Shown: one piece after another, positions 1 to 12,054 of the stretch
Layout: each line of letters starts with the position of its first letter
How positions within the stretch are numbered: the stretch's first letter is position 1
Origin: Mucor racemosus
Lineage: Eukaryota > Mucoromycota > Mucoromycetes > Mucorales > Mucoraceae
NCBI GenBank assembly: GCA_027405735.1
Contig: JAPEHQ010000001.1
Location: 930,001-994,000, forward strand
Direction: 5' to 3'
Length of the DNA stretch: 64,000 bases
Made by a program: the position numbers and the translations under genes
The notes under the pieces: model-generated
The model's input: only the letters and a program-made list of their open reading frames with translations
Databases searched by the model: none
What the model was told of the DNA's origin: nothing

Positions 1-354
1 ACTATTGAACCATTAAGTTTTTTTGATAGTAATCTATGGATTGAAATAGATCAATCATAATTTAACAGTTTTTGCAGAGCTTGTGAGTTGTCTTGTTTTA
101 ATGCTGCACTAAATGCGCTTGTTGGATGTTGATTTGATAGCTACTTGATTGATTAACCGCTGGGATGAAATAATATGGTGTCATAATTAAGGCCCAAGCG
201 TTCTTGGTAATTACTAGATTAAACTTACTACGCTAGGAGTTTCTTATATACGATATCAAGTTTTTGCACTTCAATACATGTCGTAGTCAATAGATTGTAA
301 GATGTATTGATACTATAGAAGGTGATAACATATGGTACTTGGTGGAATACAACA
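1..354 (+). mobile_element. LTR of family A, cut by window start
   Basis: This is the 3' two thirds of a long terminal repeat whose full form is about 530 bp, seen complete at 31299-31830 and 62787-63315. Family A LTRs begin TGTCG and end GGAATACAACA. Here base 1 aligns with about position 180 of the full LTR and the 3' end is at 354. The left target duplication lies outside the window. No open reading frame of note is present. Confidence 0.8.
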
Positions 355-728
355 TAGTATATGATTCATACTTTTTCCAATGGTCACTTTTCCAAAATAA
401 AAAAAAAAAAAGCTGAACAATCTCCGGAAGCGGCCATCTAATGATATTTCCAAGCTTTAAATCTCTAGAAAGAACCACCGGACAGCCCGGACGCGGCTGT
501 TTAAACATTCCAAGCAGCTATAAAATGCAGGTATCGAAAATTTATACAAAAATCAAGGTTCGACTGTATTGCTATTAATTATTCAAAGGCTTATTTTAAG
601 TAAAGCATAAATACAACCTACAACATTATTAGCCTAATGACCGATTTAACTTGAAAAGTATAAGATGATACAACCGGATTCAAAAAAAGTCCATAAAATC
701 ACAAATTTAAAGGATCTATATATAAAAG
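355..728. repeat. Dispersed repeat module, second copy at 38543-38913
   Basis: This stretch, with landmarks such as CAATCTCCGGAAGCGGCCAT, is found again at 38543-38913. In both places it sits between a family A LTR and a CACTACGG terminus, so the LTR-module-CACTA arrangement was probably copied as a unit. No coding capacity is visible. Confidence 0.75.
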
Positions 729-3360
729 CACTACGGCCGACCTGTGCTGCACAAGATGATTTCGTTGTGCCCACCGAATATGACTAAAAAGATAGCAATG
801 TACACACGGGCACAACAAAAGAAACTGCACACAAGCACAACGTTAAACCTGTTGTATGTGCAAAATTATAGATTCTTTCCGTGTGCATGACATTAGTCTC
901 ATGTGTGCATAATATTAGAGTTGCGCATAAGCATAACATTATCCCTATTTGTGCATAATAATAAAATCTCACCATGAGCATAATGAGCTGATTTTATGGA
1001 CACAAATTGGTTTGTGCATGAGCATTGTGCCGTTCTCAAAATTCCATTGTATTTTTTACTGGAATGGGGTTTTAAACTACATTTGTTGCTTTTATTAATA
1101 TAGATTATAGACAATAATAATACAATTCAATACATTGTTGATGTAGAGCAATACATGCAGCAAGAGCAAATATATTTACGATTATCATCATTTGTAAATA
1201 TGTTTATAGCTATAATTTTTACAGCAACAATGGTTTTTGCTCGAGTATAAACTTAAATAACACGTACTGCTTAAATTTATATCGAAGCCAAATCTAAGTT
1301 TATAGATGTTACTTTATCACACATAAAATTTAAACAAATTAACCTTGTTTAAACTTACTAGTTTAGTTTACGATTGTTAGCTGTAAAAAGATTTGTTTTC
1401 AAGCATAGCTACAATCAAAACCATGGTTATTAGGCAAGACATCAGATTATTCTTTTTTTTTTTTGTTTCTATATCATTTAAAATTTTATCACTTTTCTGG
1501 AATATTTCGTGGGTTTTCAGCCAGTTCTAGCTTTTCATTGAGTAGATATAAATATCATTGCCTTCGATTTGATCTGGTAATCAAGACGTACGTACAACAA
1601 TACAGTAGTAAATAATGGTATTTGATCCTAAAATGCGGTTAAATAAAAATATCAGTCTCTAGTATAGACTGCTACTTATATTAAAAACATTAATCCTGTT
1701 GTATTCCACATACTAGTATCATACGTTATCACCTTCTACAGTATCAATACATCTTACAATCTATTGACTACGACATCATGTATTGAAGTGCAATTCTTGA
1801 TATCGGATATAAAAAACTCCTAGCGTATCAAGTTTAATCCAGTAATTACCAAGAACGCTTTGACCTCAATTATGACACCATATTATTTCATCCCAGCGGT
1901 CAATCAATCAAGTAGCTAACAAATCAACATCCAAGCATATTTAGCGCAGCATTGAAACAAGACAACTCACAAGCTCTGCAAAAACTGTTAAATTATGATT
2001 GATCTATTTCAATCCATAGATTACTATCAAAAAAACTTAATGGTTCAATAGTGCCTTAAGTTACAACTCAGGATCTCAATGTCAAATCAATATAAAAGGC
2101 TATACTTTTATATCTAAATAAACGATATCTTGTTTTTATTATACAGTTAAAGAACTGATTCATTACTCATTCTATTTTAATTGTATTCTTTTGTAAGTAT
2201 TATTTATCAATCCTGAAAATATACGACAAGTCCCATATATTAGCATGCGTATTCAGATGAAAGAAAAGAATATCAGCTTGATAGTTTAATATACCTTATC
2301 AAACGGTGAATATATTATCCTTGGAATGTGAAAACAAAAGGAGAGAAAAACGAAAAACACACGTAGATAAGGGTTATTTTCAAGGCTTTACATTATTTAG
2401 CGCAATTAAAACCCTGCTAAATTGCACATTTCATCCAATATAAAAGCAGCATTACAGCGCATAAACCATAGACTAAACGAAATAGGCAATATCTGTTATC
2501 ATAGTAACATACATTTTTCTACCGGAAAAACCGTCTGTCGTATCATACATTCATTAAAAAATTGCAAAAGCGAGCCCGTAGAGCGACGCCATAATTAAGC
2601 ATAGCAAGATTGAACGGCTAAGTCTCTTATACTATAATAGTATATCAGTTTTGAATAAAAAAGCGTTTTTTTAACTTTTCTTATATTTAACCATGTAGGG
2701 TCTGAAAATTTAGACTTTATAGCGGACATTTTCGGGAACTCATTTTATCCTTACCAACACTCATGGTTTTTATCAAAAAACAGAAAAATCAAATTTTGAT
2801 ACCAAAATTAACGTTTAAATATACTACATTATGAGAGAAACTTGTAGCCATAGCTAATATACATTTTATAAATGCTTAATATTAAATGTTAATTAATTAA
2901 ACTTTGCACTTTTGTCCCAAAAACGGTTTTTTGGTTAAAGGATTTTCATGTTATATTTTGCAATAAAAATGTTTGTTATTTTTTATTGAGCAAATAGAGC
3001 GCTAAATTCTGCATATGTGTATATTTTTTGTTTTTATAATTGGTAGTATAATTAACTCTAGATTTTCAAAAACAAAAAAAAAAAAATTAAAAAATGTCAA
3101 AATTGATGATCTGGACAAAAATAATTTTCTAAATTAATATTCCGCTTATAAGCTTTGTAAGTCTTAAAAATAAGAGGTTTTATAATACCTGAAAACTTTT
3201 TCAAGAATTTACGATGTTGTACCCACTTGATTCAAGCTTATTACTGTAAATCTTTATACATGTTAATATTGTGTGGTAGTTTATTTGATGATAATATAGT
3301 CTTACTTTATAATTATTGAGTTGGAGGTGATTTAAATTGAGTTTTAGTCTTACCTCTCCA
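729..3360 (+). mobile_element. Large repeat R, copy 1 (CACTA-like 5' end)
   Basis: The copy starts CACTACGGCCGACCTGTGC, the same terminus as at 26933, 38914 and 61268. Its first 350 bp are packed with short TGTGC/GCACA motifs in both orientations, which resemble the subterminal repeats of CACTA (CMC) DNA transposons. It is interrupted by a family A LTR at 1697-2228. The part from about 2640 to 3360 is the best conserved section across all copies. It encodes no recognisable transposase. Calling it CACTA-like is inference; membership in a repeat family is directly visible. Confidence 0.7.
1697..2228 (-). mobile_element. Solo LTR, family A, inserted in repeat R
   Basis: A complete 532 bp LTR in reverse orientation, starting TGTTGTATTCC and ending ATACGACA. 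The flanks AATCC (1692-1696) and AGTCC (2229-2233) look like a 5-bp target duplication with one mismatch. R copies at 29.27 kb, 41.06 kb and 62.40 kb lack the insertion and serve as empty sites. Confidence 0.82.
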
Positions 3361-4449
3361 CTACCATAAACATCCCATTATTGCCACTGTTATAAGCTAT
3401 GAAAAGTTTGATTTTTATATTTTTAATAATACAGCAATTAAATAAAAAACAAGATGATACTAGTGACATATGGTGAGTGTTTAACATATAAGTAAGTTTG
3501 ATGAAGTATGCTTTTAAACCCTTTTAAAAATCCTGAGGCAAACTCAACACATTGATCCTATAATTTCTATTCATCAAAATGTTGCGATTTCCACTACACA
3601 ATTAATGCATTTTTTGTCAACCTTAACCTCGATGTACGTTGTTGGGTATCAGTTTTTTACCAGCTGTATTTTCTCTAATTCATTAATATTCAGTCATATT
3701 GAACGATGATTTGTAGCATTGCCAAGAAAAAGAATAAATTCTTCAAGGGTTTTCTGCATATCAAATTATGCCATTTAGTGGCAATGATTGCACTTAACTA
3801 TGCCTTTTGAAGCTATTGATTTTAATTAGAATAATTAGTACTTTCATTCAAAAGTAAGCTGCGTTACTTTATACGATACATTTGACAATTAAATGGCTAA
3901 ATTATACGTGAACCATCAGCTCATCAGGTATCGCCACAAAAAAATGTCTACAGGTCGACGAAGCATCACAATTTGGGTCATTTTTTTATGTCAATATAGA
4001 TCTGAGCTTTCTCTCACATTCATAGATCTCTGCATAAACTATATTTCTATCTGTTCAATTTAACTGAAATACATTGAACGCCAACATCTTACTTGATAAA
4101 ACGCCTTACTTTATTGCGAGTCAACACAACTAATTTGATGCTACTAGTTTAGCATCAGCAGTTGAATCAAATAAATTTGAGATTAGACAACCCTTTTAAT
4201 AGTTTGCATATCATGAGCTAATAATGAACCGTTATTATTGATACGCTAATCAAGGATGATGAGTTAGCCTCTAATGGAGGAACGAGTTGATTAAAAGTAT
4301 AAACTAAATATTAAAATCGAATATAGCAGTTAAATGAGCAAGAGATGATAAATCATGTAAATTAGCATAATTGAATTATTTCAAGCGTTTTGAACTGAAT
4401 ACGCCTTTGCTTTTGACCTATAAAAATTAATTTATTAGTAAAATCCATT
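3361..4449. other. AT-rich non-coding stretch, partly repeated
   Basis: The first 350 bp continue the similarity to 30390-30960. The remainder shows no gene, RNA or repeat that I can support. Confidence 0.6.
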
Positions 4450-5182
4450 TGCAGGTAAATGACGAAGTTATTTACTAAAATAAAAAAAATATAAAAACAA
4501 AAGCAATAGAAATACAATTATAATCAGCTAAAGTTTTTATTATTACAAAAGATTTCTGAAGATTTAAAATAATTGAAAAAGTATGAGGGTATTTATTAGT
4601 AATTTAGAGAACTTGGATATCATCAGACTTGAATGGATGTATATTTAGTAATCTTCCAGTTTTGAGTACATTGTTATTGATTTGATATTTTAAGGGGTAA
4701 ATTGTGTAGAGCATTGACCATAAGGGATTGATGTCAAGTGTGACAATATCGACCTTTTGGGAAATGGTTGTTTTGTTTATTTCTATTATATCTATTTTAT
4801 GTAACCTTGATTTTTAAGGGGTAATTTTTATGTGCTTGAATCTTATTTATATTGATAGTGCAACTTCAATATAGATGAGCAGTTGACTAAATTGATATCT
4901 TTGTTTATTATTATTATTGATTTGGATAAAATCTTGTTTTGATATATATGTCATTTGTGTAATTGATTGCGCCGTGATCAAGGGTGCTGCTATCATCTAC
5001 ACGACATGTATGGTTCAAAATGGTATTTCATATTTTTAGCATGCGTTTGTTATTGTGTTCAATTGAAGCGTTTGTTTATTATTGTTGTTCACATTTCAAG
5101 TGGCATCATATTTTATGAGCGACACTTGGAATTTAGATTGCTTTATTTTTATCAAGCGTTTTTAGAATGTAATTCCACTGCA
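4450..5182 (-). mobile_element. Solo LTR, family B (TGCAG...CTGCA)
   Basis: A 733 bp element whose ends read TGCAGGTAAATGACG and AATTCCACTGCA, flanked on both sides by CCATT (4445-4449 and 5183-5187), a 5-bp target duplication. Two further copies at 27609-28651 and 41155-42136 have different flanking duplications. TG...CA ends plus 5-bp duplications fit a solo LTR, although the ends are also imperfect inverted repeats of about 13 bp. The short open frame inside (from 4967) occurs in all three copies and is treated as non-coding. Confidence 0.8.
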
Positions 5183-8100
5183 CCATTAACAAACTAATAA
5201 GTAATGGTTATGGTGTACTTTTGATAGTTGGTAGTGGTATACAAGACAACATCTTGTTTTTCTCTTCTTAGCTGTTGGCCACTAAATAGAAACGAATATT
5301 TTTAGAAATAAAATAAATTAAAAGGAGTTTATTCATTTATTCAAATCAAGTCAATACTATAATACATACGCTTATAACCACCAAGTTTTCTGCAGGTAGA
5401 TACCGACTTTAGACCAAAAAAGTATTGATTATAAAGTAGATGATGGAAAAAAATGACTAATAAGTCTTGGATGCTTTTTTTGTTCGATAAAAATATTTTA
5501 ACGCGTCCTAACATTAACAGTTAATAATTTATTTCCAAATAAACAATAGGAAAAACATGTACTTGTACCTGCTACTTGATTTCAGTTTATAAAAAATATT
5601 GGTCTTTTTGTTGTAGTTTTAAACATAAATAAAAGAGCTGAGGAAAGAGTAGTAGGGAAGAAAAAATATTTTGTCTGTTACAAACAGAAATTTACAAAGG
5701 CATAAATACTTTTAGTGTTGCCAAACAGGTTGTTGTCGTTATCCCCATTTGGTCCCCGAAAAAAGAAGAGCATGGGCAGAACTCTTTCAAACCCCAAATT
5801 CCAAATTGATATATCTCGTCAATAAGGCAATTCTGTTGGATTAGAGTAATTCACATCTGCTTTAAATCATTCAGATTATTTTCGTTATTAATTATATTAT
5901 TATGATTGATATACTTTAGTAAATTGATTAAAAAGCTTTGATCTCATTGCTCTGCTCATCTGGGCTGCTTGATCTGCATAAAAGTTTTTATTCTGCCTAT
6001 CTGTGCAGATTACTATGCCCATGGGAAGCATAGTTCGACCGTAGTGTTGGTTCTTTCTTTTACCATCATTAGTTTTTCTAGTAATAAAGTCTACGTTCTC
6101 CGTAATAAATTTTACTAGTTTTAATTATTATTCTTTCTATAAATAAGATTTGTATGTATCCTCAAACTTGCAGTAATCAATAAAAGTACGCAGTAAGCTG
6201 TAGATACACGTCAGCGATGGCTTTCTCAAAACACAGTAGGTTGTAGACGTTTCCCTTTAAAATCATCGTGTCAAAGAAAGTTATTCCTACTCTCATCATA
6301 TAAAGATGGAAGTTATTAGGATCGAAATTCACTGAAATAAGGTTTTTGTTATCAATTTTTTACGGTTGTAAAAAGTAGGATTCAGATGGTTTTAATGATT
6401 TTCGAATGTTTTCGTCCAATATTAAATCGAATCACGTAAAATTTTTAAAGAACATGTAACTTTACTCCATAAGCCTTTGATATCTCTTAAAAAATAGAAA
6501 CATTAACAACAGGATATAAGCGCACTGGCCAGACATTTCCCAAAATTGACCAAGTTTGACCTAAAATTAATTGTTAAAAATTGAACACCTAAATCGAGGT
6601 TTAATTTCTTATATTTACAAAATAGATCCAATTCTAAGCTAGTCTTTATTTTTTGTTTCGGCAAAAAATATTAACTTTTTGTCGAGATAATTAAAATAAT
6701 AATTCTCATCACAACTTAAACCCTATATTAACGGGGCTCCAAAATTGATCTAAAAAAATGAACGAAAAATGATTCAAAAAATAAAATCGTTTATGTGTTC
6801 ATGAACTGCAAAGTAAGTCGATCTAGCGGATTAAATGGTTTTTGTACAGTTTTAAATTTTGCATCTATCTAAATAAAAGTCAAAAATATGCTTCACGTAA
6901 AGTTTTGCGCAAAACGCAATTGAAATTTTGGTGATTTTTTGAAGATACAGAACGTATTTTATAATTATATTTTAAATTTAAATAAAGAAAATAATGCACA
7001 GCAAAATTATCTATTAATCGAGCTATTATTTAACCTTTTAGCTGCATTTTTCGTGGAGAAAACGAGATTTTTGTCCAATTTTTTTTTTTGAAATTTAGAA
7101 TTTGGGATGAGGGTATACAAGGGAAATTCGGAGGTAGAAGGAAAGGTATCTCTTTGCACACATTTTTGAGGATATCTCCACGAAAAATCAATATTTTGAA
7201 AAAAACTAAATTGAATCCAAGAGAGCTCAACGAAGTTAATGAAATGCATGTTAAAAAAATACCGCTCAATTTAACAAATATTTTGAAACCTACTGTAAAA
7301 AGGACAAAAAAAGTGAAAAAAAAATAAAAAGGCTCAGAATTTTTTTATATTAAAATATGTTATAGAGCACTTTAAAACAAGTAAGTTTTATTATTAAAAA
7401 AAGTTAGTATAACTTAATTTTTTCTGGAGATATGAAGCCTCAAAGTTTTCAATCCTTTAGCAGTGAAATACGCGTAAAAATTCTGAAACATTAGCACTAA
7501 AAAAGTTATACCAACTGCAAAAAATAGGATATTTACGGATACTTATTTTTGGATTAAAGTTGAGCATCTCAAGTACATGTATATATATTTTATTCTGTTG
7601 TTATTTAATGAAAAAAAAAAGTTGGATAGGAATGAAAAGTCGGACCTATTTTCATTGTAAAAAGCAGTAAATTCTTCTTTTCTCATGATAGAAAGCATTT
7701 ATTTAAGCAATCAGCATTATACAGCGATCCATATATTTAGTAGTGTCCGAGATATACCCAAAGCTTTTTTAATTTGGAATTGCTTTAGAAAAGATGTGAC
7801 ACTACGAGTTTCATACTAATTTTCAATGAGACTTTAACCAGATTTTTTTGTGCACATACAAATTAAATGTTTCATATTATCATTTGATATATGAAAGAAT
7901 GGTCTTCAAATGTACATTGTATGGATGGACAGATGGAATAGCAGGCTTTATAATTCACGCAACCCAGTTAATTATAATACACAAATCATCTTCATATACA
8001 ATTGTGTTTCATTTACTTGGAGAAGTATTGTTTTATACAAAATAGCAAAATTTGTGCAAGTAAGCTCGAGGTAATTTGTGTAATTCGAAGACCAAGTATT

Positions 8101-8231
8101 AATTGTTATGTATTTGTATCATGTACAGAAAATTATCCGACTTTATTTATTCTATGCATGAATTGTGAAATAATATATTGATTATCATTGATCAAGCTAG
8201 GTACATCATCTTGCAATCGATCATTTCCGCT
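5183..8231. other. Intergenic region with transposon scraps
   Basis: At 6035-6046 the sequence TCGACCGTAGTG is the inverted counterpart of the CACTACGG terminus of repeat R, a likely lone 3' end. Immediately after it, about 6047-6170 matches in reverse the LTR of the element at 32542-37699, truncated. The rest is AT-rich with no supported gene; overlapping small open frames on both strands around 7.0-7.3 kb look like chance. Confidence 0.6.
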
Positions 8232-8452
8232 CTATCCGCAATGACCGTAATCTCCTTCTTGCACAATACAAGTTTCATTATCAGGACAGTCGAATAATCC
8301 AACTATACATGCTCTGCCTTTCGAGGATCTGTTAGTTGAGAAATGTCAGGTTCATATTTCTGATCTGAATGTTTACCTGCTGCATCTGATGAGGATATCA
8401 AGCTATACAATAAAAACATGAATAAAAAAAACTTGTTTCTGCTGTAAATCAT
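8232..8452 (-). CDS. Small secreted cysteine-rich peptide, two exons
   Basis: Two exons, 8452-8377 and 8317-8232, joined across a 59-nt intron with a GTAAAC donor and an AAG acceptor, give 53 residues. Residues 1 to about 24 are a textbook signal peptide: a basic start (MIYSRNK), a hydrophobic core and SSSDA before the likely cleavage site. The mature part is only about 29 residues with four cysteines at 29, 36, 42 and 52 (spacing C-x6-C-x5-C-x9-C) and ends GHCG. A TATA box lies 63 bp upstream of the ATG. The gene is divergent from the Aurora kinase gene. The family is not recognised; a secreted disulfide-bonded peptide is inferred. The splice choice is the weak point: a nearer CAG acceptor would put the cysteine frame out of register. 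Confidence 0.6.
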
Positions 8453-8514
8453 TTTTATGAAAAATAGGGTTTGAATGAAGAATGAAAGAAGAAAAAAGAG
8501 AGATAAAGCAAGTG

Positions 8515-8522
8515 TTTATATA
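8515..8522 (-). promoter_or_regulatory. TATA box of the secreted peptide gene
   Basis: TATATAAA on the minus strand, 63 bp upstream of the ATG at 8452, in the 362-bp spacer shared with the divergent kinase gene. Confidence 0.5.
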
Positions 8523-8814
8523 GGCTGTATGAAAAAAGACGACTTCAAACCAAAAAAGAGTTCAATTTGTGTTAATTAAAGATGAGAAAAAACGAATCAG
8601 TTCCATCCTGAATTATGAACCCCCCGATGTTTATGCCAATCTTTCGGCCTTGGTTTATTGATTGATATTTCAACTGAAATAGTTGTTTAATGATGATACA
8701 TTACATACATTTTGCTTTGTTTGATACTTGGACACACTTCAAAAACGTCACAAAAAAATAAGAGAGATTGAGAGACATCTGGTGTTGCGCGTTGTCCTCT
8801 TGTGTTATATAATA

Positions 8815-10283
8815 ATGGAGATATTCAAATCACCTACTCGCCCCATCAGTCAAACGAATGCATCCTTATCAAATTATGTAGATTATACCCCAAGGCGCAT
8901 ACAGACATTATCATTCAACTTTGATAAACAACCAAGCTTGGAGGATATGCCAAACAGTATCACTTATGCTAAACAACGACGATCTAATTTCTATCATCGT
9001 TTAGCATTAGAAGACGACGAAAATTTTAATGAAAACTTGGATTATATGGACTCACCTGTAGTTAGACGTACCTTTTCTATTAATGAACATGTTATCGACG
9101 TAGAAAAGAATCAACCTATTCATGCACACCAATCAAAATTGCCATCATTAACAAAGTACGTAGTGAAAGCAAACAATTAGTTGTTTCTTAAATAACAAAT
9201 AAAGCTTGCTCAACTGACACCTTTTTACAAAGACGACCCAATTGGACAATCAATGACTTTATGGTTGGGCACAATTTAGGTACAGGAAAGTTTGGTACAG
9301 TTTACATTGCAAAAGAGAAACGATCTGGAGAAATTGTAGCACTCAAGATATTGAAAAAACAAGAATTAGAAGATGCTGGAGTTGTGCCATTCTTAAAACG
9401 GGAAATTGAAATCCAAGGGCACTTGAAGTAATTATATTTCATTACAAAAATGAAAGTATTTTTAACATGAAATCTCGGTAGTCATCCTAATATAACTCGT
9501 CTTTACGGTTATTTTCACAATCAAGAGAATATATACCTTGTGCTTGAATATGCCGGTGATAGTGATTTGTATACATGTCTAGAATCATTCAAAAGATTCA
9601 CTGAAGCCGAAACTGTAAATGTAAATATAACCTTTTTATCATGATTATATAAATGAGTGTTACTGATTTGATTTGGAAAGTATATAATTGAAATTGCTGA
9701 TGCTTTGTCCTATATGCATAAGCTTGGTGTATTTCACCGGGATATTAAATTGGAAAACAGTAAGCTTTTATTCTTGCAATTTTCGATATTATTTATTAAT
9801 TCCTTCTTGGCAAATCTCCCAAGTATTAATTAGTAAAACTGGTACACTAAAAATAGCAGATTTCGGCTGGGCAGTTTATGATCCAAAACCACGGTAAACT
9901 CAAATTATAACATTAATATCAAATTAATACATTAATATTTTATTAGACGAAACACATTTTGTGGTACATTAGATTATTTACCGCCTGAAATGATTAAAAA
10001 TCAAACTCATAATGAATCAGTGGATGCCTGGGCATTAGGTATTCTTTGCTATGAATTATTAGTGGGCAAACCGCCTTTTGAAAAAGAAAGAAGCGCAACT
10101 CAACATGATTTAGAAGAAACCTATAAACGAATCATTGAAGCCAAAGTTGAATATCCTGGTGATATAAGCGTTCGTGCTCAAAACTTTATTTCAAAACTAC
10201 TTCAAAAAGAACCTCTGTTTCGTATGAAAATGTCGGATATAGAATCTGACCCTTGGGTTAGATCATTCATGGAAAAAGTTTAA
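8815..10283 (+). CDS. IPL1: Aurora-family serine/threonine kinase
   Basis: Six exons (8815-9155, 9233-9427, 9482-9620, 9681-9759, 9824-9893, 9947-10283) close in frame to 386 residues. A low-complexity N-terminus of about 117 residues precedes the kinase domain, which opens WTINDF and a glycine loop GTGKFG (131-135). Catalytic residues visible are Lys152 (VALK), HRD with Asp246, Lys248 and Asn251 (HRDIKLEN, where the usual Pro is Leu), and DFG with Asp264. The Aurora hallmarks DFGWAV, activation loop RRNTFCGT with the phosphorylatable Thr278, and LDYLPPEM identify the family. Aurora kinases are the catalytic part of the chromosomal passenger complex, correcting kinetochore-microtubule attachment in mitosis. 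The ATG at 8815 is the first in frame after the divergent promoter. Fungi usually have a single Aurora kinase, hence the symbol. Confidence 0.92.
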
Positions 10284-10434
10284 TGTAACTTGAGGTGTTT
10301 ATTAGGTGGTTTTTTTATATTAAAAAAATAGGAAAAAAGATATATGCGATTGAATATAAGAGAAAAAGGAAAAAGATAGAACCAAAAAATAAAAATAAAA
10401 TAAAATGTGTGATTTTTTGTTGAAAAAGGGATAT

Positions 10435-11789
10435 TTACATGATAATTTGAGGTTCAGTAATGTTTGCTGAAATAGTCTTGTGAGGTAAAATGGAACCACC
10501 ATTGACATAGATTTCATCGCTAATTGTAACATCATCACCCAAGACAGAACAGCCTTCTAATCTTGACCAACGACCAATAGATGAATGCCATCCAACAATA
10601 CTAGATTGAACCCAAGCAAAATCTTTAACCTTAGCACCTTCCATAACAACACAACGTTGAAGACGAACGCCATCACCAATAACGACATTAGGGCCAATAA
10701 CTACATTGGGACCAATACGACAATCTTTGCCAATCTTGGCAGAAGGATGTACCATAACATTACCCTTATAAACATAATCAAGAGTAGGATTAGCAAGATC
10801 TTGAGGTTTAGACTTTGCCAAATGAGAAAGATAAAGACAAGTACCAGTCAAGTAATCTTTAGGTTGACCAACATCCATCCAGAAGCCATCTAAATCAAAT
10901 GTATGAAGTTGGCCATCTTTAGCGATAGAAGGGAAGATTTCCTTTTCGATTGAAGTAGGTTTCAACTGAGAAAAAGAAGCTCAAAGTTAAAATCACGCGA
11001 CTTTTGTATAAATAGAAACCAAAGCCTTACCTCAATACGTTCTAAAACGGAAGGATTGAAAATGTAAATACCAGCATTAATCTTGTTACTAATAAACTGT
11101 TGAGGCTTCTCGACAAATCTTTCAATCTTTGTTGAATCAGAGTGATTAACGACAACACCATACTTGGAAGGATCATCAACTTTAGTAACCTAATATAAGT
11201 AGAACAAAGCACGTGTTTAATGAATTTATTCGTATAAATATCCACACTAGCAAGAAGACACTTACAATAATTGTACCCTCGTTACCATGAGATTGATGGA
11301 AATCTCTGATTTGTTCAAATGGATAATCACAGATAACATCACTGTTCAATACAAAGAAAGGACTATCGTCTTTACCAAGAATCTCTCTGGCTAAAGCTAA
11401 AGGACCAGCAGTACCAAGAGGTTCAGTTTCAACAGAGAAAGTAATCTTTACGCCATATTCCTGTTCATATTCTTTTAAAGCAGCAACCATGATTTCAGGT
11501 CTGTAGTTTACAGCCAAGACAATATCGGTGACACCAGCCTAAAATGAGATTACTATTTAGAGACAATGGTAACGTTTTCTTCTTATATATTTAACATACC
11601 TTTGAAAGACTCTCAATTTGATGAAGAATCATAGGTCTGTTAGCGAACTCAACGAGGGGTTTAGGGAGAGTGAGGGTAAGAGGTCTAAGACGAGTACCAA
11701 AGCCTTTATAACATCAAATGTTAAGCTAAAGCAATATTCTAATATATATGCATGATACACTTACCACCAACAAGAATAAGAGCCTTCAT
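10435..11789 (-). CDS. PSA1: GDP-mannose pyrophosphorylase (mannose-1-P guanylyltransferase)
   Basis: Five exons (11789-11765, 11703-11600, 11538-11266, 11189-11031, 10965-10435) join to 363 residues, the usual fungal length. It makes GDP-mannose from mannose-1-phosphate and GTP in the cytosol, feeding glycosylation and wall mannan. The N-terminus [18 protein letters not shown] carries the nucleotidyltransferase signature, split by the first intron within the glycine loop. FVEKP and [10 protein letters not shown] follow in exon 4, and [16 protein letters not shown] in exon 5. The C-terminal third is a left-handed beta-helix of hexapeptide repeats (such as [14 protein letters not shown]), ending EPQIIM. 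The first exon is only 25 nt. The gene is divergent from the unknown gene at 12055 and convergent with the kinase gene, their stops 151 bp apart. Confidence 0.95.
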
Positions 11790-12054
11790 TTTAATATTTT
11801 GATTAGATAAAGATGAATAAAAGAAAAGAGGAAAAGAAAAAGAAGAAGAAAGAAAGGGAAAACCGGGAAAATGGATCTATTTTATACAAAAGCTGTAGCA
11901 CAGACCCTTCTTTAATCAATAAAACAAAGCTCAGAAAGAAACTAATATCATCCAATTACATAGTGTCACAACTCTCTTTATTGAGTATCCTCTCTAAAAC
12001 ACCTGCAGATCATTTCTTCTTTTTTATATATATATATATATATTTATTTTTGGA
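11790..12054. promoter_or_regulatory. Short divergent promoter region with TA tract
   Basis: 265 bp separate the start codons of the pyrophosphorylase (-) and the unknown gene (+). It contains a purine-rich stretch near 11820-11865 and a run of alternating TA at about 12026-12041. No specific binding site is claimed. Confidence 0.5.

Noticed and set aside
7007..7327. Three overlapping open frames of about 80 codons on both strands
   Set aside because: Composition of poly-K/poly-F type from A/T runs, no splice-supported extension, no recognisable motif.
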